Positions 27,446 to 36,323 of a stretch of 64,000 nt of DNA are shown piece by piece. The translations under genes were made by a program, and so were the position numbers. The stretch spans positions 6,642,001 through 6,706,000 of the forward strand of contig NZ_CP130886.1 of assembly GCF_030622045.1 (NCBI RefSeq), in the 5' to 3' direction. Positions within the stretch are counted from its first letter, which is position 1, and each line of letters starts with the position of its first letter. The notes under the pieces are model-generated. The model made no database searches. It was not told where the DNA came from and saw only the letters and a program-made list of their open reading frames with translations. Origin of the DNA: Planctellipticum variicoloris. Its GTDB lineage: Bacteria > Planctomycetota > Planctomycetia > Planctomycetales > Planctomycetaceae.

Positions 27446-28246
27446 ATGCGTCTGCCAAGGGTCCTGGTCGCGACGGTCTGCCTGTTGACGTTGTCCGGGA
27501 TGGCGACGGCGGATGAACCTCGCGTCGAAGACGTCGCCTTCAAGGCCGAGTGCGACGGCTCCGAACAGCGGTACGTGCAGATCGTGCCGGCGAAGTTTGA
27601 CGAGAACGCGACGCACGACGTTTTGATTGCGCTGCACGGGCACGGGTCGGATCGCTGGCAGTTCGCGAAGGACGGCCGGGACGAGTGCCGGGCCGCCCGC
27701 GACGTCGCCGCCCGGCATGGCATGCTTTACATCTCCCCCGATTACCGGGCGAAGACGTCGTGGATGGGGCCGAAGGCGGAAGCCGACCTCGTGCAGATCC
27801 TCGGCGACCTGAAACGGCAGCTCAGGATCGGCAGGGTGTTTGTGTGCGGCGGATCGATGGGAGGGACGTCAGCCCTGGCGTTTGCGGCGCTGCATCCGGA
27901 ACTGGTGAGCGGGGTCGCCGCGATGAACGGGACGGCGAATCTGCTGGAGTATCAGCAGTTTCCGGAGGCGATTGCGGAGTCGTACGGCGGCACGAAGGCC
28001 GAGGTGCCGGAGCAGTACAAGCAGCGGAGCGCCGAATACTGGCCCGAACGGCTGACAATGCCGATCGCCGTCACGACCGGCGGCAAAGACACGCTCGTCC
28101 CGCCGGACAGCGTGCTGCGGCTGGCGAACGTGCTGAAGCTGCTGGGGCGGGAGCCGCTGGTGATTCATCGTCCCGAGGGGGGACACTCGACGAACTATGA
28201 GGACGGCGTGGCGATTCTGGAATACGTGATCCGGGCGGCGGAGTGA
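27446..28246 (+). CDS. Secreted alpha/beta hydrolase (esterase-like)
   Basis: 266-residue exported hydrolase. A signal peptide (VLVATVCLLTLSGMATA) is followed by DVLIALHGHGSDRWQF (oxyanion segment) and the nucleophile elbow VCGGSMGGTSALAFAALHP (G-G-S-M-G). An Asp in ITTGGKDTLVPP-like text (VTTGGKDTLVPPDS) and a His in PEGGHSTNYED complete a Ser-Asp-His triad. It resembles feruloyl esterase/dienelactone hydrolase-like lipoprotein esterases, but the substrate is not known. The ATG at 27446 has GGAG 6 bases upstream; the same frame is open further left only because it lies opposite codons of the FAD gene. Probably co-transcribed with that gene. Confidence 0.85.
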   Translation: MRLPRVLVATVCLLTLSGMATADEPRVEDVAFKAECDGSEQRYVQIVPAKFDENATHDVLIALHGHGSDRWQFAKDGRDECRAARDVAARHGMLYISPDYRAKTSWMGPKAEADLVQILGDLKRQLRIGRVFVCGGSMGGTSALAFAALHPELVSGVAAMNGTANLLEYQQFPEAIAESYGGTKAEVPEQYKQRSAEYWPERLTMPIAVTTGGKDTLVPPDSVLRLANVLKLLGREPLVIHRPEGGHSTNYEDGVAILEYVIRAAE

Positions 28247-28432
28247 GGCAATTCGCGGAGAAGAGATCCGGTGGTGGATGGCCGAGGTCCGGCGGGCGAA
28301 GGCAGGATGGGTGCGTGAAGGGCGGGTCTGATTCGCCGACGTGAGCGGCAAGTGGACATAGACGAACGGAGACACAACGGGCCGGCGGAAGCACGCCGTG
28401 CATGCAGGTCCAGTTTTGGAGGATGTCAGTTC

Positions 28433-29260
28433 TTAAGTCGTGGCTTCCGACTTGGCCTGGGCAAGCACGTGCTTGAAAAGAGCTACGAGTTCAGAGCAAC
28501 TCTCGACAACGATGCGGTGATCGCGCGGCATACTCTTGCCGCGGTGAACCATGTTCGACCTGACTTGATAGTAGTAGTTGACGGCTGCCTTCGGATCGTT
28601 GCGATCGAACTTCAAACGCGTCTGCGGCTGATCGGCGCGCTGAACTGACCTCTCTTCAGTACTCAATCTGCGTAGACCTTCGGCGAACGCTGGTTCTTCC
28701 GCAAGTTTGAGTACCTTCTGCGTTGCGTCGCCGCCCAAGTGATACCTCAATGAAACGTAGCGCTCGATCGAGTTCCAGAGCAGCAGATACGCCATCTGGA
28801 CGCGAAATGCTTGCTTGGTATCCCACTCCCAAGCCGTATTCGCTTCAACTGTCTCGAACACCAAGTCGATGGCATCGGTGAAGAGCGGATCGTCCCAGCT
28901 CGACCACTCTGAATCGAGTGCATTGCTTCCCTTCTTTGGGCTGACACCCCAGAGGATGTTTGCGCGACCGGAGGTTGTCTGCACCTCTTCCCATCGGTAC
29001 TGCGACTTTGGTTCAAGCTCCGCAATGGCATCGTAGGCGTCACTTGCGGTTGCGGGGTCGAAAGTCAGCACCACACCTGCGATTCGATCGCTCCCGCCAG
29101 GGTCGGCAATTAGTAGTCCGTCTCGTAGCCGAAGGCCGCCCTTGACCCACGCGGTTGATGTTCCTGTTACAAATCGTCGAATGCGAAAGTGGGACAATTC
29201 GCCCGGCTGGAAGATGCCATATGAGAAGAACGGCAGCGATACATTTGAGGGGGCTAGCAT
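28433..29260 (-). CDS. GGCT-like domain fused to HEPN-like domain
   Basis: 275-residue cytoplasmic protein with two apparent parts. The first about 115 residues look like a gamma-glutamylcyclotransferase fold: the hallmark SYGIFQPGEL (Y-G-x-x-x-P-G-E), then IAGVVLTFDP and a Glu-rich helix. The C-terminal part is helical and contains RSNMVH (residues 234-239), an R-x4-H motif of the type used as catalytic site by HEPN ribonucleases. The combination would fit a toxin, defence or stress-response enzyme, but that is inference. The ATG at 29260 has GGAG 6 bases upstream; an earlier in-frame start at 29326 is less likely. Codon use is visibly less GC-rich than in neighbours, suggesting transfer. 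No antitoxin is obvious. Confidence 0.65.
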   Translation of the reverse strand: MLAPSNVSLPFFSYGIFQPGELSHFRIRRFVTGTSTAWVKGGLRLRDGLLIADPGGSDRIAGVVLTFDPATASDAYDAIAELEPKSQYRWEEVQTTSGRANILWGVSPKKGSNALDSEWSSWDDPLFTDAIDLVFETVEANTAWEWDTKQAFRVQMAYLLLWNSIERYVSLRYHLGGDATQKVLKLAEEPAFAEGLRRLSTEERSVQRADQPQTRLKFDRNDPKAAVNYYYQVRSNMVHRGKSMPRDHRIVVESCSELVALFKHVLAQAKSEATT

Positions 29261-29395
29261 GTCTGACTCCAAACAATTAACCGCCGAATCGCTGCAGAAC
29301 ATTACCGCAATCTGGCCGTCGAGCACGGAGTCGTCAGTTCTGATGCGTCAGGCTCGGCCAGGAGTCGCGACGTATCACTGATTAGAGGAGAGTTA

Positions 29396-29406
29396 TACAC
29401 AGCATC
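29396..29406. repeat. Left copy of an 11-bp direct repeat flanking DUF4256 gene
   Basis: TACACAGCATC occurs here and at 30110-30120, on either side of the DUF4256 gene. The flanks are also alike (TTAT or TAT before; an A/G-rich CGAAGCCC or AAGAACCC after). It could be a trace of insertion of the intervening 700 bases. Confidence 0.4.
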
Positions 29407-29450
29407 CGAAGCCCACTCTATTCCGCGGTATCTGTGATACGGCTTCAGAC

Positions 29451-29996
29451 TCAGACCCGAACCAAACCCCGAAAGCCTCTGGCCGCGTAGTAGGACTGCG
29501 CGCCGTTGTGATACACGAAGACCTTGCCGAAGCGCCGGTCGCAAAAGAGGGCACCGCCGAGAGAGCGGATGTCTGCCGGCGTTCTGATCCAGCTCGACGT
29601 CTTCGCATCGAATTCGCCGAGCTGCTGCAGCTCGCGGTACTGGTCTTCGGTCAGCAGGTCGACGCCCATCGCGGCCGCCAGTTCGACGGCGCTCCCCTGC
29701 GGCTTGTGCTCCTTCCGCGAGTCGAGCGCCGCGCGGTCGTAGCAGATGCTTCTGCGCCCCGCCGGGCTCTCCGGCGAGCAATCACAGACGATGAATTGGT
29801 CCGTCTCCGGGTCGTGAGCAATCACGTCCGGTTCGCCGCCGGTCAGCTCCATTTCGCGAAGCGACTTGAGCGCGCCGGGATTCTGCTCCAGCCGGGCCAG
29901 CACGTCGGCCCAGGCCGTTCCTTTGTGTCTCTGCATGTTCTGCTCGAAGCGTTCCTGCAGCGTCTGGAGCAGGGCTTTGCGTTCCTGGGCCTTCAT
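29451..29996 (-). CDS. DUF4256 family protein
   Basis: 181-residue cytoplasmic protein that matches DUF4256 well over its full length. Segments are LLQTLQERFEQNMQRHKGTAWADV, MELTGGEPDVIAHDPETDQF, CDCSPESPAGRRSICYDRAAL, LAAAMGVDLLTEDQYRELQQLG, DAKTSSWIRTPADIRSLGGAL and GKVFVYHNGAQSYYAARGFRG. The family is about 185 residues and scattered among unrelated bacteria; its function is unknown. The Arg/Tyr/Asn pattern of the last third is strongly kept. The ATG at 29996 matches family length; open frame continues upstream to 30287 without resemblance. Flanked by an 11-bp direct repeat and by a large inverted-repeat element, in an accessory-looking patch. Confidence 0.9.
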   Translation of the reverse strand: MKAQERKALLQTLQERFEQNMQRHKGTAWADVLARLEQNPGALKSLREMELTGGEPDVIAHDPETDQFIVCDCSPESPAGRRSICYDRAALDSRKEHKPQGSAVELAAAMGVDLLTEDQYRELQQLGEFDAKTSSWIRTPADIRSLGGALFCDRRFGKVFVYHNGAQSYYAARGFRGLVRV

Positions 29997-30214
29997 GGTG
30001 CTCTCGGCGAGTTCGGGATGGATGCGGGGGACGGCGACCAGCGACGTTTGATTCTGCTGCGGCGTACTGAACGAGGACTTGCAGGCGATTATTGACGAGG
30101 GGACAATATTACACAGCATCAAGAACCCCTGCGATACCAGAGACGCCACGACTGTTCGATGGGTGCAGTCGGCCGTTGATCGTCCACACGTACGGAGGTT
30201 CTGACGGCTCTCTC

Positions 30215-30475
30215 TTCGCCCCGCCAGGGGGTGACGGGCTGTCGCCACGGGTGGAGCGGCGCGGCAGCGAAGCCGACCGACGCGCAACCCGTGGATTGGT
30301 TCCCATCAAGACGGGAAGCCCTGCGGTGGCGTTCGGTGCATGGCCGCGATTCCTCCGCCCCTGCCGGGGCGGTTGTGCATGGGGGGCGACAAATTCCACG
30401 GGTTGCACTCCGTCCGCCTGCCGACAGACTCCGTTTCACCCGTGGCTACAACCCGTCGCCCCCTTCGAGGGGCTC
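30215..30475. repeat. Large imperfect inverted-repeat element
   Basis: Two arms of about 82 bases (30215-30297 and 30393-30475) are imperfect reverse complements. Shared blocks include CCACGGGTG, GCAACCCGTGGA and GACGGG(C/T)TGT. About 95 bases separate them. The whole can fold as one long stem-loop. Open frames through it read as Arg/Pro-rich nonsense. It may be a non-autonomous mobile unit or a structured RNA. Confidence 0.65.
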
Positions 30476-30618
30476 AAGATCAGTCCAGACCATTTCGACG
30501 ATCAGAATCTGCAGCCCTGTCAGGTGATCCTGAATGGATTTCCGAAAAGCCACGCGGTTCCTCAATGAAGTTCGTCCATGACGACCGCATGATGCCTCTT
30601 GCAGAGTAGTCCGCCGAG

Positions 30619-30683
30619 ACTTCGAACCCTCTGGCGTTTCGCGCGATTGCTGGGGGCGGTCCAAAGCGACCGACCCCAGCCAC
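30619..30683. repeat. Dispersed hairpin repeat, copy 1
   Basis: A hairpin GCTGGGGGCGGTC...GACCGACCCCAGC (30648-30679) with its flanks recurs in opposite orientation at 59630-59700. The shared text, read on the minus strand, is GGGTGGCTGGGGTCGG followed by CCGCCCCCAGC and then TCGAAG about 30 bases on. Confidence 0.7.
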
Positions 30684-30730
30684 CCGCAACAATGTCCGAG
30701 AACCTGGTCGCCTTTGCCAGCCCTGATACG

Positions 30731-30762
30731 CCACGAGGCCCGGCTTACGCTGGGCCTCGTGG
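30731..30762 (-). terminator. Terminator hairpin of the 1695-residue protein gene
   Basis: CCACGAGGCCC and GGGCCTCGTGG form an 11-bp perfect stem around GGCTTACGCT. It lies 30 bases beyond the stop codon at 30792 on the minus strand. The T-run is weak, so it may need a cofactor. Confidence 0.65.
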
Positions 30763-30791
30763 TTCACAGAATCCGTCAAGCGCCGGTCGGC

Positions 30792-33700
30792 TTAGTGGTT
30801 GAACAGGAACGCCGGGCTGTTGATCAGCGCCCAGGCCAGGTCCTGGGCCGTCGTCAGGCGGCGGTTGTTGAGCTGGGCCTGACTCTGCTGCACGTCCTGC
30901 CGCAGCCGGACCAGCTTCGGATCGTCCTTCACTTCAACCCTGGCTTCCTCCAGTTCCTTGCGAAGCTGAACCAGCTTCGAGTCGGTCGGCAGCGGGGCCA
31001 TCGCCTGGGCGAGGGCCTGCTTCTTCTTGGCGTATTCCTGATCCTGCCCGGCGACGAACTCGATCAGCGCCTGCTTGTGGGCGTCGGTCCGCTGGTCGGC
31101 GGCGACCGCCAGGGCGTCCTGGACGTGGGCCGGCAATCCCAGTTGCACCGGCTTCTTGTCCGTCGTGAACGACAGCCGGAACTTGCCGAGCTGGTGGGTC
31201 TTGTCGGTGTAGCGCTGGTGCATGGTGATGATCCAGCGCGTGCCGCCCTCGTACTGGCTGGCTTCCTTGACCTCGAAGACCGCCCAGTGGGTGACGCCGG
31301 TTTTGGGAGCGACGGCCCAACCGTTGTTGGCGGCCTTGTTGTTGCCGTCGATGGCGTTGGCAATCGGGAAGCTGTCCTGCTGGAAATCGGCCTGAGCGTT
31401 TTCGAAGCTCGCCGGCTTCTGACCGGCGGCCCCCGCATTGGCGACGGGAGCGGTCTTCGCTTCGAATTCGGTAAGGACGAAGTTGCCGTTCGCCGCCCGA
31501 CCCGGACCGCCACCTCCCAGGCGGGAATCGGCGAGGGCTTCGAGGCGGACGCCGGTGACGCCGGTCAGTTCCGTATCGACGATGATCGTGTAGGTGCCGA
31601 CGTCGTTCGGTCCGTCGACAAAGATTGCGCCGTCTTCGCCCTGTTCGAGCTTGGCGTTCATGCTCGACTTGAGTTCTTTGGCCTTGAGAACGGTCCAGAC
31701 CGGCAGATCCTTCTGCTGGGTTTCGAACTCGGTGACCTTCGTGGCGAACATGGCCTCGTAGTCCTTGACCGCCTTCTCGGCATCGGCGATCCGGACTTTC
31801 TGCTGGGCCTCGGCTTCGACGATCTTCGGCGCCAGTTCCTTCTCGTAGTCCGCCAGCGTCTGCTCGGCTTTGGCGATGGCCTGCGTCCGCTGTTCATCCA
31901 TTTTCATTCGGACCGGCGCCCAGGCGGCTTCCTGTTCGGCCAGCAGCATGCTGAGCTGCTGATGGTCGACGTCGAGCCCCGCCATCTCGCTCAGGACCGC
32001 CGCCGTTTCCGCGTCCTTCGCCGGGCGGTTCAGAATGCGGAGGAAGATTTCGTTGATCAGTTCCTTGTCGTCGGTGATTTTGCCGACGAGCTGCGTGAGC
32101 TGATTGTTCGGATCGGCGATGGCGTCGCCCACCGTCGGCCCGCTGATCAGCGCCATGACGGGTCCGAGCTGCAGGCCTCCTTGGCGTTCGCATTCGCAGG
32201 CGCTTTCCCGCGGCGGCTTGCCGAATGTCTGCAGGAAACCGCCACCGAGGGCCGAGGCGACGTCGGGCAGCGAAGCCGCCCGGGTGCCGACTGGATAGCC
32301 GGGGAACTTCGTCTGGGTGCCGGTCACCGCGTGAATCGCGTCGTAGAGCGATTCCGCCTGCAGCCGGCGGGGCATGGCGTGCGAGTAGTTGATCTTGTCG
32401 TCTTCGTTCCACTTGTTGGAGACGAAGGACAACTGATATGTCCGGCTCTTGCAGATGAGCTGGATCACGTGCCGGGTGTTGAAGCCGCTCTTCAGGAACT
32501 CCTGCGTCAGGTAGTCGAGCAGCTCGGGATTGGTCGGCGGATTGCCGGCGCGAATGTCGTCGATCGGATCGATGATCCCCACGCCGAACATGTAGCCCCA
32601 CAGCCGATTGACGTAGCTCTTCGCAAAGTACTGGTTGTCGGGCGAGGTCATCCAGCCGGCGAGCTGCTGGCGGCGGGTGGCGTTCTCGGCGACCTCGAAC
32701 TTCGCGGGATACGGGAACTTCGGCGCCGTCACTGCGCCCGTCCGGTCGTGCTTCACTTCCCCGGCGGGACGATCGGCGACGATTTCGAACAGCGGTTTGG
32801 CCCCTTCGACAGCCGTCCCGCCGATGTTGCGGTCTTTGCTCTCGGGGTCGCGATCGAGACCGAACTGGGCGAAGTAGGCCGCGGTTTCGTAGTACTGGTC
32901 CTGAGTCCAGCGTTCGAACGGGTGATCGTGGCACTTGTTGCAGTTGAAGCGGACGGCGAGGAACAGGTGGGTCGTGTTCTCCATCGTGTCGACCGGGTCG
33001 CGGAGGACCTTGTAGTACGACGCGGGCGGGTTCTCGCGATTCGAACCGGTCGCGGTCACGATCTCCTGCACGAACTTGTCGTACGGGGTGTTCTGGGCGA
33101 CCTGCTTCTCGATCCAGTCACGGAGGAGCTTGGCTCCTTCGCCGCCGAGGAACTTGGGGTTCACCTGCAGCAGGTCGGCCCACTTGTTGGTCCAGTGCTC
33201 GACGTAGGCGGGACTGTCGATCAGCTTGTCGACCAGCTCGTCGCGCTTGACGCGGCTGTCGCGGGCGTCGTTCAGAAAGGCCCGGACATCGTCAGCGGAC
33301 GGGGGCATCCCGGTCAGATCGAGCGAGACCCGGCGGATGAACTCAGCGTCAGTGCAAAGCTCGGACGGCTGGATCTTCATCCGCTGCCACTTGGCGGCGG
33401 TGAACTCGTCGACCGGATTGAACTTCGGCGGGTCCTGCCAGACGAAGCCGGATCGATCCCCCATGACGGTCAGCGTCGTCGCCGCATACGCCCCCTCGAA
33501 GCGGGCCAGCAGCGGCGCCTCGCCGCGACGGATGGCGGTCAGCATCCCCTTGGAATTGGCGGACGCAACGTCGCCGTTCCCGCTTTCGATGAAGGCCTCG
33601 GCCGTCACGTCCCGGCGGGTTCCGTCGACATACGTGGCGATGACCCGCATCTGCTGAGTCGCGCCGGCAAGCGGGGCGACCGGATTCTGCGGCAGCAGTT

Positions 33701-35879
33701 CGATCGACGCGACGCGCGGCGACTTGAGATCGACGCGGGCGCCGCCGGCGATCCAGTTGCGAATGATCTGATAGGCGGGTTCGCCGGGGCGGGTGACCTG
33801 TCCGCCGACGTGCGGCACGAAGTTCGTCGACTTCAGCAGCATCAGGCTGTCGTCGGGCGAAGCCACGTTCACCCGTCGGGACGACAGATCGTCCGTAAAC
33901 GCGCGAATGTCGTACACCGCATCGTAACCGCGGAGCGACAGCTTGAAGCCGTTCCGGCCATCCTTGGATCCGTGGCACGTGCCGGAGTTGCAGCCGAGCT
34001 TGGCGATCACCGGCGTCACCTCGCGGATGTAGTCCACGCGGAAATCGTCGGCGAAACCGGCGATTTTCACCGGCAACTGGATCGACTGCCCCGCCAGCGA
34101 CGCCGTCACCGTGGCCTCGCCGTTGGCATGGGCGGTCAGCAGGCCTCCCGGCGCGATCACCGCGACCGGGCTGGTGATCTGCCATTGCACCATGCGGGTC
34201 ACGTCGAGCGCCTCGCCGGTCGACAGGCGGGCCGTCACCAGCAACTGGGCGTAGTCGAACGGGCGGCTGATCTCCACCGTCGCAGGGGAGATTTCGAGCG
34301 CCTGGACCTGGAGACCATCGGCGAGCTTGTCGGTCGGCGTGGGAACGGCGGACGCTGCGGTCATCACCACGGTCGGTCGTCCGGACCCGGATTCCGGGGT
34401 GATTTCGGCCACGGGGAACTGGCTGACGATTTGCCCGTTGGCGGGGTCGATCAACCGGACCTGTCCGTCGCCGCCAGCCGCGGCGAGCCGCGTTCCGTCG
34501 GGCGAGAAGGCGACCGAGTAGATCGAGCTGCCGTCGATGCGGACCTTGGAGATCTGCTGAACGCCGTCGGTGATGTATTTCTGGAGCTTGGCGTTCTCCT
34601 CGGCGTTGCGGGACGAGGCGACCTTGGCCATGACCGACTTGATGTCGTCCGGCAGAGCGGTGTCGAATTCGTAGCCGTAGACGGCGACTTCGCCGACGCC
34701 GTCGAGCGTGCTGGCGGCGGCGATCCGCTTGCCGTCCTGGCTGATATCGACGCTGAAGATCCGGCCGGTCAGGGCGGGGAATTCGCGAATCAGGTTCGAG
34801 TCGTCGCCGATCACGCGGTTGACCAGGCGGAAGACGCGGTAGAGCTTGGGTACGCCGTCGGCCCCGCCAATGATGATTTCGTCGCGCTGGGGATGCCGGG
34901 CGATCGCGGCCAGACCGCCGCTGAGCGCGCCGGGGGTGATCGAGCTGATGTTATCGACAAACCGTTGTGTGGCGATTTCGGTCAGCTTTGTGGTGCGGTC
35001 CCGGCTGACGGAGATCAGATTCGAGCCGTCGGTCGAAAAGACCGTGTCACGGGGCCAGTCGTTGTGCGAGCCCATGAAAAGGACTTGCGCGCCGCTGGCG
35101 ACGTCGAATGCACGCACGCTGTTGTCGGTGGCGCCGAAGGAGATCAGCTTGCCGTCCGGCGACCAGTTGACGCCGTACAGCACGTCGTACGTGACCGTGA
35201 TCGACTGGACGAGCTTGCGGCCTTCGACGTCCCAGATCTGCACTTCGCCCAGCCGGCCGGGTAGGCCGCCCGCGACGGCGAGCTGCTTGCCGTCGGGCGA
35301 AAAGCGAACGGATTCAATCCGTTCGGCCAGGCCGATCAACCGGGCGACGAGGCCGGAGCCGTCCGACTTGTGCAGCAGGACTTCGTGGAAGCCGGCGACG
35401 GCAATCAGCGAACCATCCGGCGAATAGTCGATTGAAGAAATGACCGGGGGGCGAGTGTAGACCGGCGGGTGTTCGGCGTCGACGGAGCTGGTGGCGTTCG
35501 CCGGGCTGTCATCGACGGCCCCTTCGGCAATCCACTGGCGGATGAGCTGGATGTCGCGGTCGACGAGCGGGTCTTTGCCTTGCGGCATCGCCGCCTTGCC
35601 ATCTTTGGGAATGATCTGCTGCAGGAGATGGCTTTCGTCAGGCTTGCCGGCGACGATCCCCGCCTTGCCCGATTCGCCTGGTTTGAGCAGCTTGGCGATT
35701 GAGGTTGTATCGAACGCCCCTTCCGGCTTGGCGGGCTGATGGCAGCCGTTGCAGTTGGCCTGGAAGATGGGGCGAATCTGCTTGTGGAAGCTGACTTTCT
35801 CGGGCATGTCCGCGGCGAACGCGGCCGATGGCAGAGTCAGAACGGCCCAGAGGGTCAAGGGGAGAGCGCGAACAGTCAT
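30792..35879 (-). CDS. Giant secreted cytochrome/WD40/Ig-like/DUF1549/DUF1553 protein
   Basis: 1695-residue exported planctomycete multidomain protein. In order: signal peptide; planctomycete-type cytochrome C module with haem motif CNGCH; WD40 repeats at about 140-490 (IDYSPDGSLIAVAG, VRFSPDGKQLAVAG, VAFSPDGTRLAAAG); a bacterial Ig-like domain; a second haem-like motif C-x4-CH (CNSGTCHGSKDGRNGFKLSL); a second Ig-like domain; DUF1549 (RRVSLDLTGMPPSADDVRAFL) containing CNKCHDHPFERW; DUF1553 (YVNRLWGYMFGVGI); and a Lys/Glu-rich coiled coil with a discoidin-like C-terminus (TEFEAKTAP). Its role is unknown; electron transfer or surface binding is possible. The ATG at 35879 follows AGAGG by 8 bases. 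It is monocistronic and ends at a hairpin. Confidence 0.9.
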   Translation of the reverse strand: MTVRALPLTLWAVLTLPSAAFAADMPEKVSFHKQIRPIFQANCNGCHQPAKPEGAFDTTSIAKLLKPGESGKAGIVAGKPDESHLLQQIIPKDGKAAMPQGKDPLVDRDIQLIRQWIAEGAVDDSPANATSSVDAEHPPVYTRPPVISSIDYSPDGSLIAVAGFHEVLLHKSDGSGLVARLIGLAERIESVRFSPDGKQLAVAGGLPGRLGEVQIWDVEGRKLVQSITVTYDVLYGVNWSPDGKLISFGATDNSVRAFDVASGAQVLFMGSHNDWPRDTVFSTDGSNLISVSRDRTTKLTEIATQRFVDNISSITPGALSGGLAAIARHPQRDEIIIGGADGVPKLYRVFRLVNRVIGDDSNLIREFPALTGRIFSVDISQDGKRIAAASTLDGVGEVAVYGYEFDTALPDDIKSVMAKVASSRNAEENAKLQKYITDGVQQISKVRIDGSSIYSVAFSPDGTRLAAAGGDGQVRLIDPANGQIVSQFPVAEITPESGSGRPTVVMTAASAVPTPTDKLADGLQVQALEISPATVEISRPFDYAQLLVTARLSTGEALDVTRMVQWQITSPVAVIAPGGLLTAHANGEATVTASLAGQSIQLPVKIAGFADDFRVDYIREVTPVIAKLGCNSGTCHGSKDGRNGFKLSLRGYDAVYDIRAFTDDLSSRRVNVASPDDSLMLLKSTNFVPHVGGQVTRPGEPAYQIIRNWIAGGARVDLKSPRVASIELLPQNPVAPLAGATQQMRVIATYVDGTRRDVTAEAFIESGNGDVASANSKGMLTAIRRGEAPLLARFEGAYAATTLTVMGDRSGFVWQDPPKFNPVDEFTAAKWQRMKIQPSELCTDAEFIRRVSLDLTGMPPSADDVRAFLNDARDSRVKRDELVDKLIDSPAYVEHWTNKWADLLQVNPKFLGGEGAKLLRDWIEKQVAQNTPYDKFVQEIVTATGSNRENPPASYYKVLRDPVDTMENTTHLFLAVRFNCNKCHDHPFERWTQDQYYETAAYFAQFGLDRDPESKDRNIGGTAVEGAKPLFEIVADRPAGEVKHDRTGAVTAPKFPYPAKFEVAENATRRQQLAGWMTSPDNQYFAKSYVNRLWGYMFGVGIIDPIDDIRAGNPPTNPELLDYLTQEFLKSGFNTRHVIQLICKSRTYQLSFVSNKWNEDDKINYSHAMPRRLQAESLYDAIHAVTGTQTKFPGYPVGTRAASLPDVASALGGGFLQTFGKPPRESACECERQGGLQLGPVMALISGPTVGDAIADPNNQLTQLVGKITDDKELINEIFLRILNRPAKDAETAAVLSEMAGLDVDHQQLSMLLAEQEAAWAPVRMKMDEQRTQAIAKAEQTLADYEKELAPKIVEAEAQQKVRIADAEKAVKDYEAMFATKVTEFETQQKDLPVWTVLKAKELKSSMNAKLEQGEDGAIFVDGPNDVGTYTIIVDTELTGVTGVRLEALADSRLGGGGPGRAANGNFVLTEFEAKTAPVANAGAAGQKPASFENAQADFQQDSFPIANAIDGNNKAANNGWAVAPKTGVTHWAVFEVKEASQYEGGTRWIITMHQRYTDKTHQLGKFRLSFTTDKKPVQLGLPAHVQDALAVAADQRTDAHKQALIEFVAGQDQEYAKKKQALAQAMAPLPTDSKLVQLRKELEEARVEVKDDPKLVRLRQDVQQSQAQLNNRRLTTAQDLAWALINSPAFLFNH

Positions 35880-36120
35880 CAGGTGCACCTCTTCGGCGTT
35901 AAGTCGAATGAGGTTTCCGGACTGCGCTGGCCGGGATTCCGGGAGGGAGCCAGTGGGGTCGCCGATGCGAACGGATCGATCAGTCGACGACGATGCTGGC
36001 AGGCGGAAGGTCGGTCAATCTCAGGCGGGAACCAACATTTGACGGCGGTCGGAGACGCGCCTATCCACCCGTCCGACAGGACGGTGGTAGCTCACACCGG
36101 GCAGGGAGAGCAGGCGGGTG

Positions 36121-36144
36121 CGCTGGGGAGAGCTCTCCCCAGCG
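36121..36144. promoter_or_regulatory. 24-bp perfect palindrome in divergent intergenic region
   Basis: CGCTGGGGAGAG is followed at once by its exact reverse complement, with no spacer. It lies in the 444-base gap (35880-36323) between the divergent giant gene and the lipoprotein gene, 180 bases before the latter. It is longer than chance would normally give and suits a dimeric regulator shared by both genes. No other element was recognised in this gap. Confidence 0.55.
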
Positions 36145-36323
36145 GCATTCTGCATGTTACCCGATGCGAGGCGAAGTTCAAGCGGATTTTGATGGGACGC
36201 CGGTTCCGTCTGGAGAACGGACGTCGAGTTGCTGGCGGGGAATAATGCTACGAATTTGAGGATCGTATCGGCGGGAGTTGCATCCCGGTTCCAATCTGCG
36301 CGCGCCATGCTCGGGAGACAGTC

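Noticed and set aside
30092-30568. Open frames on both strands in 30092-30568
   Set aside because: They run through the large inverted-repeat element and have Arg/Pro-rich translations typical of such repeats.
30714-35264. Open frame of about 1516 codons on the plus strand
   Set aside because: It lies opposite the giant cytochrome/WD40 gene, whose minus-strand product has clear domains. The plus-strand translation is Arg/Gly/Val-rich with no recognisable segment; such frames arise in GC-rich genes.
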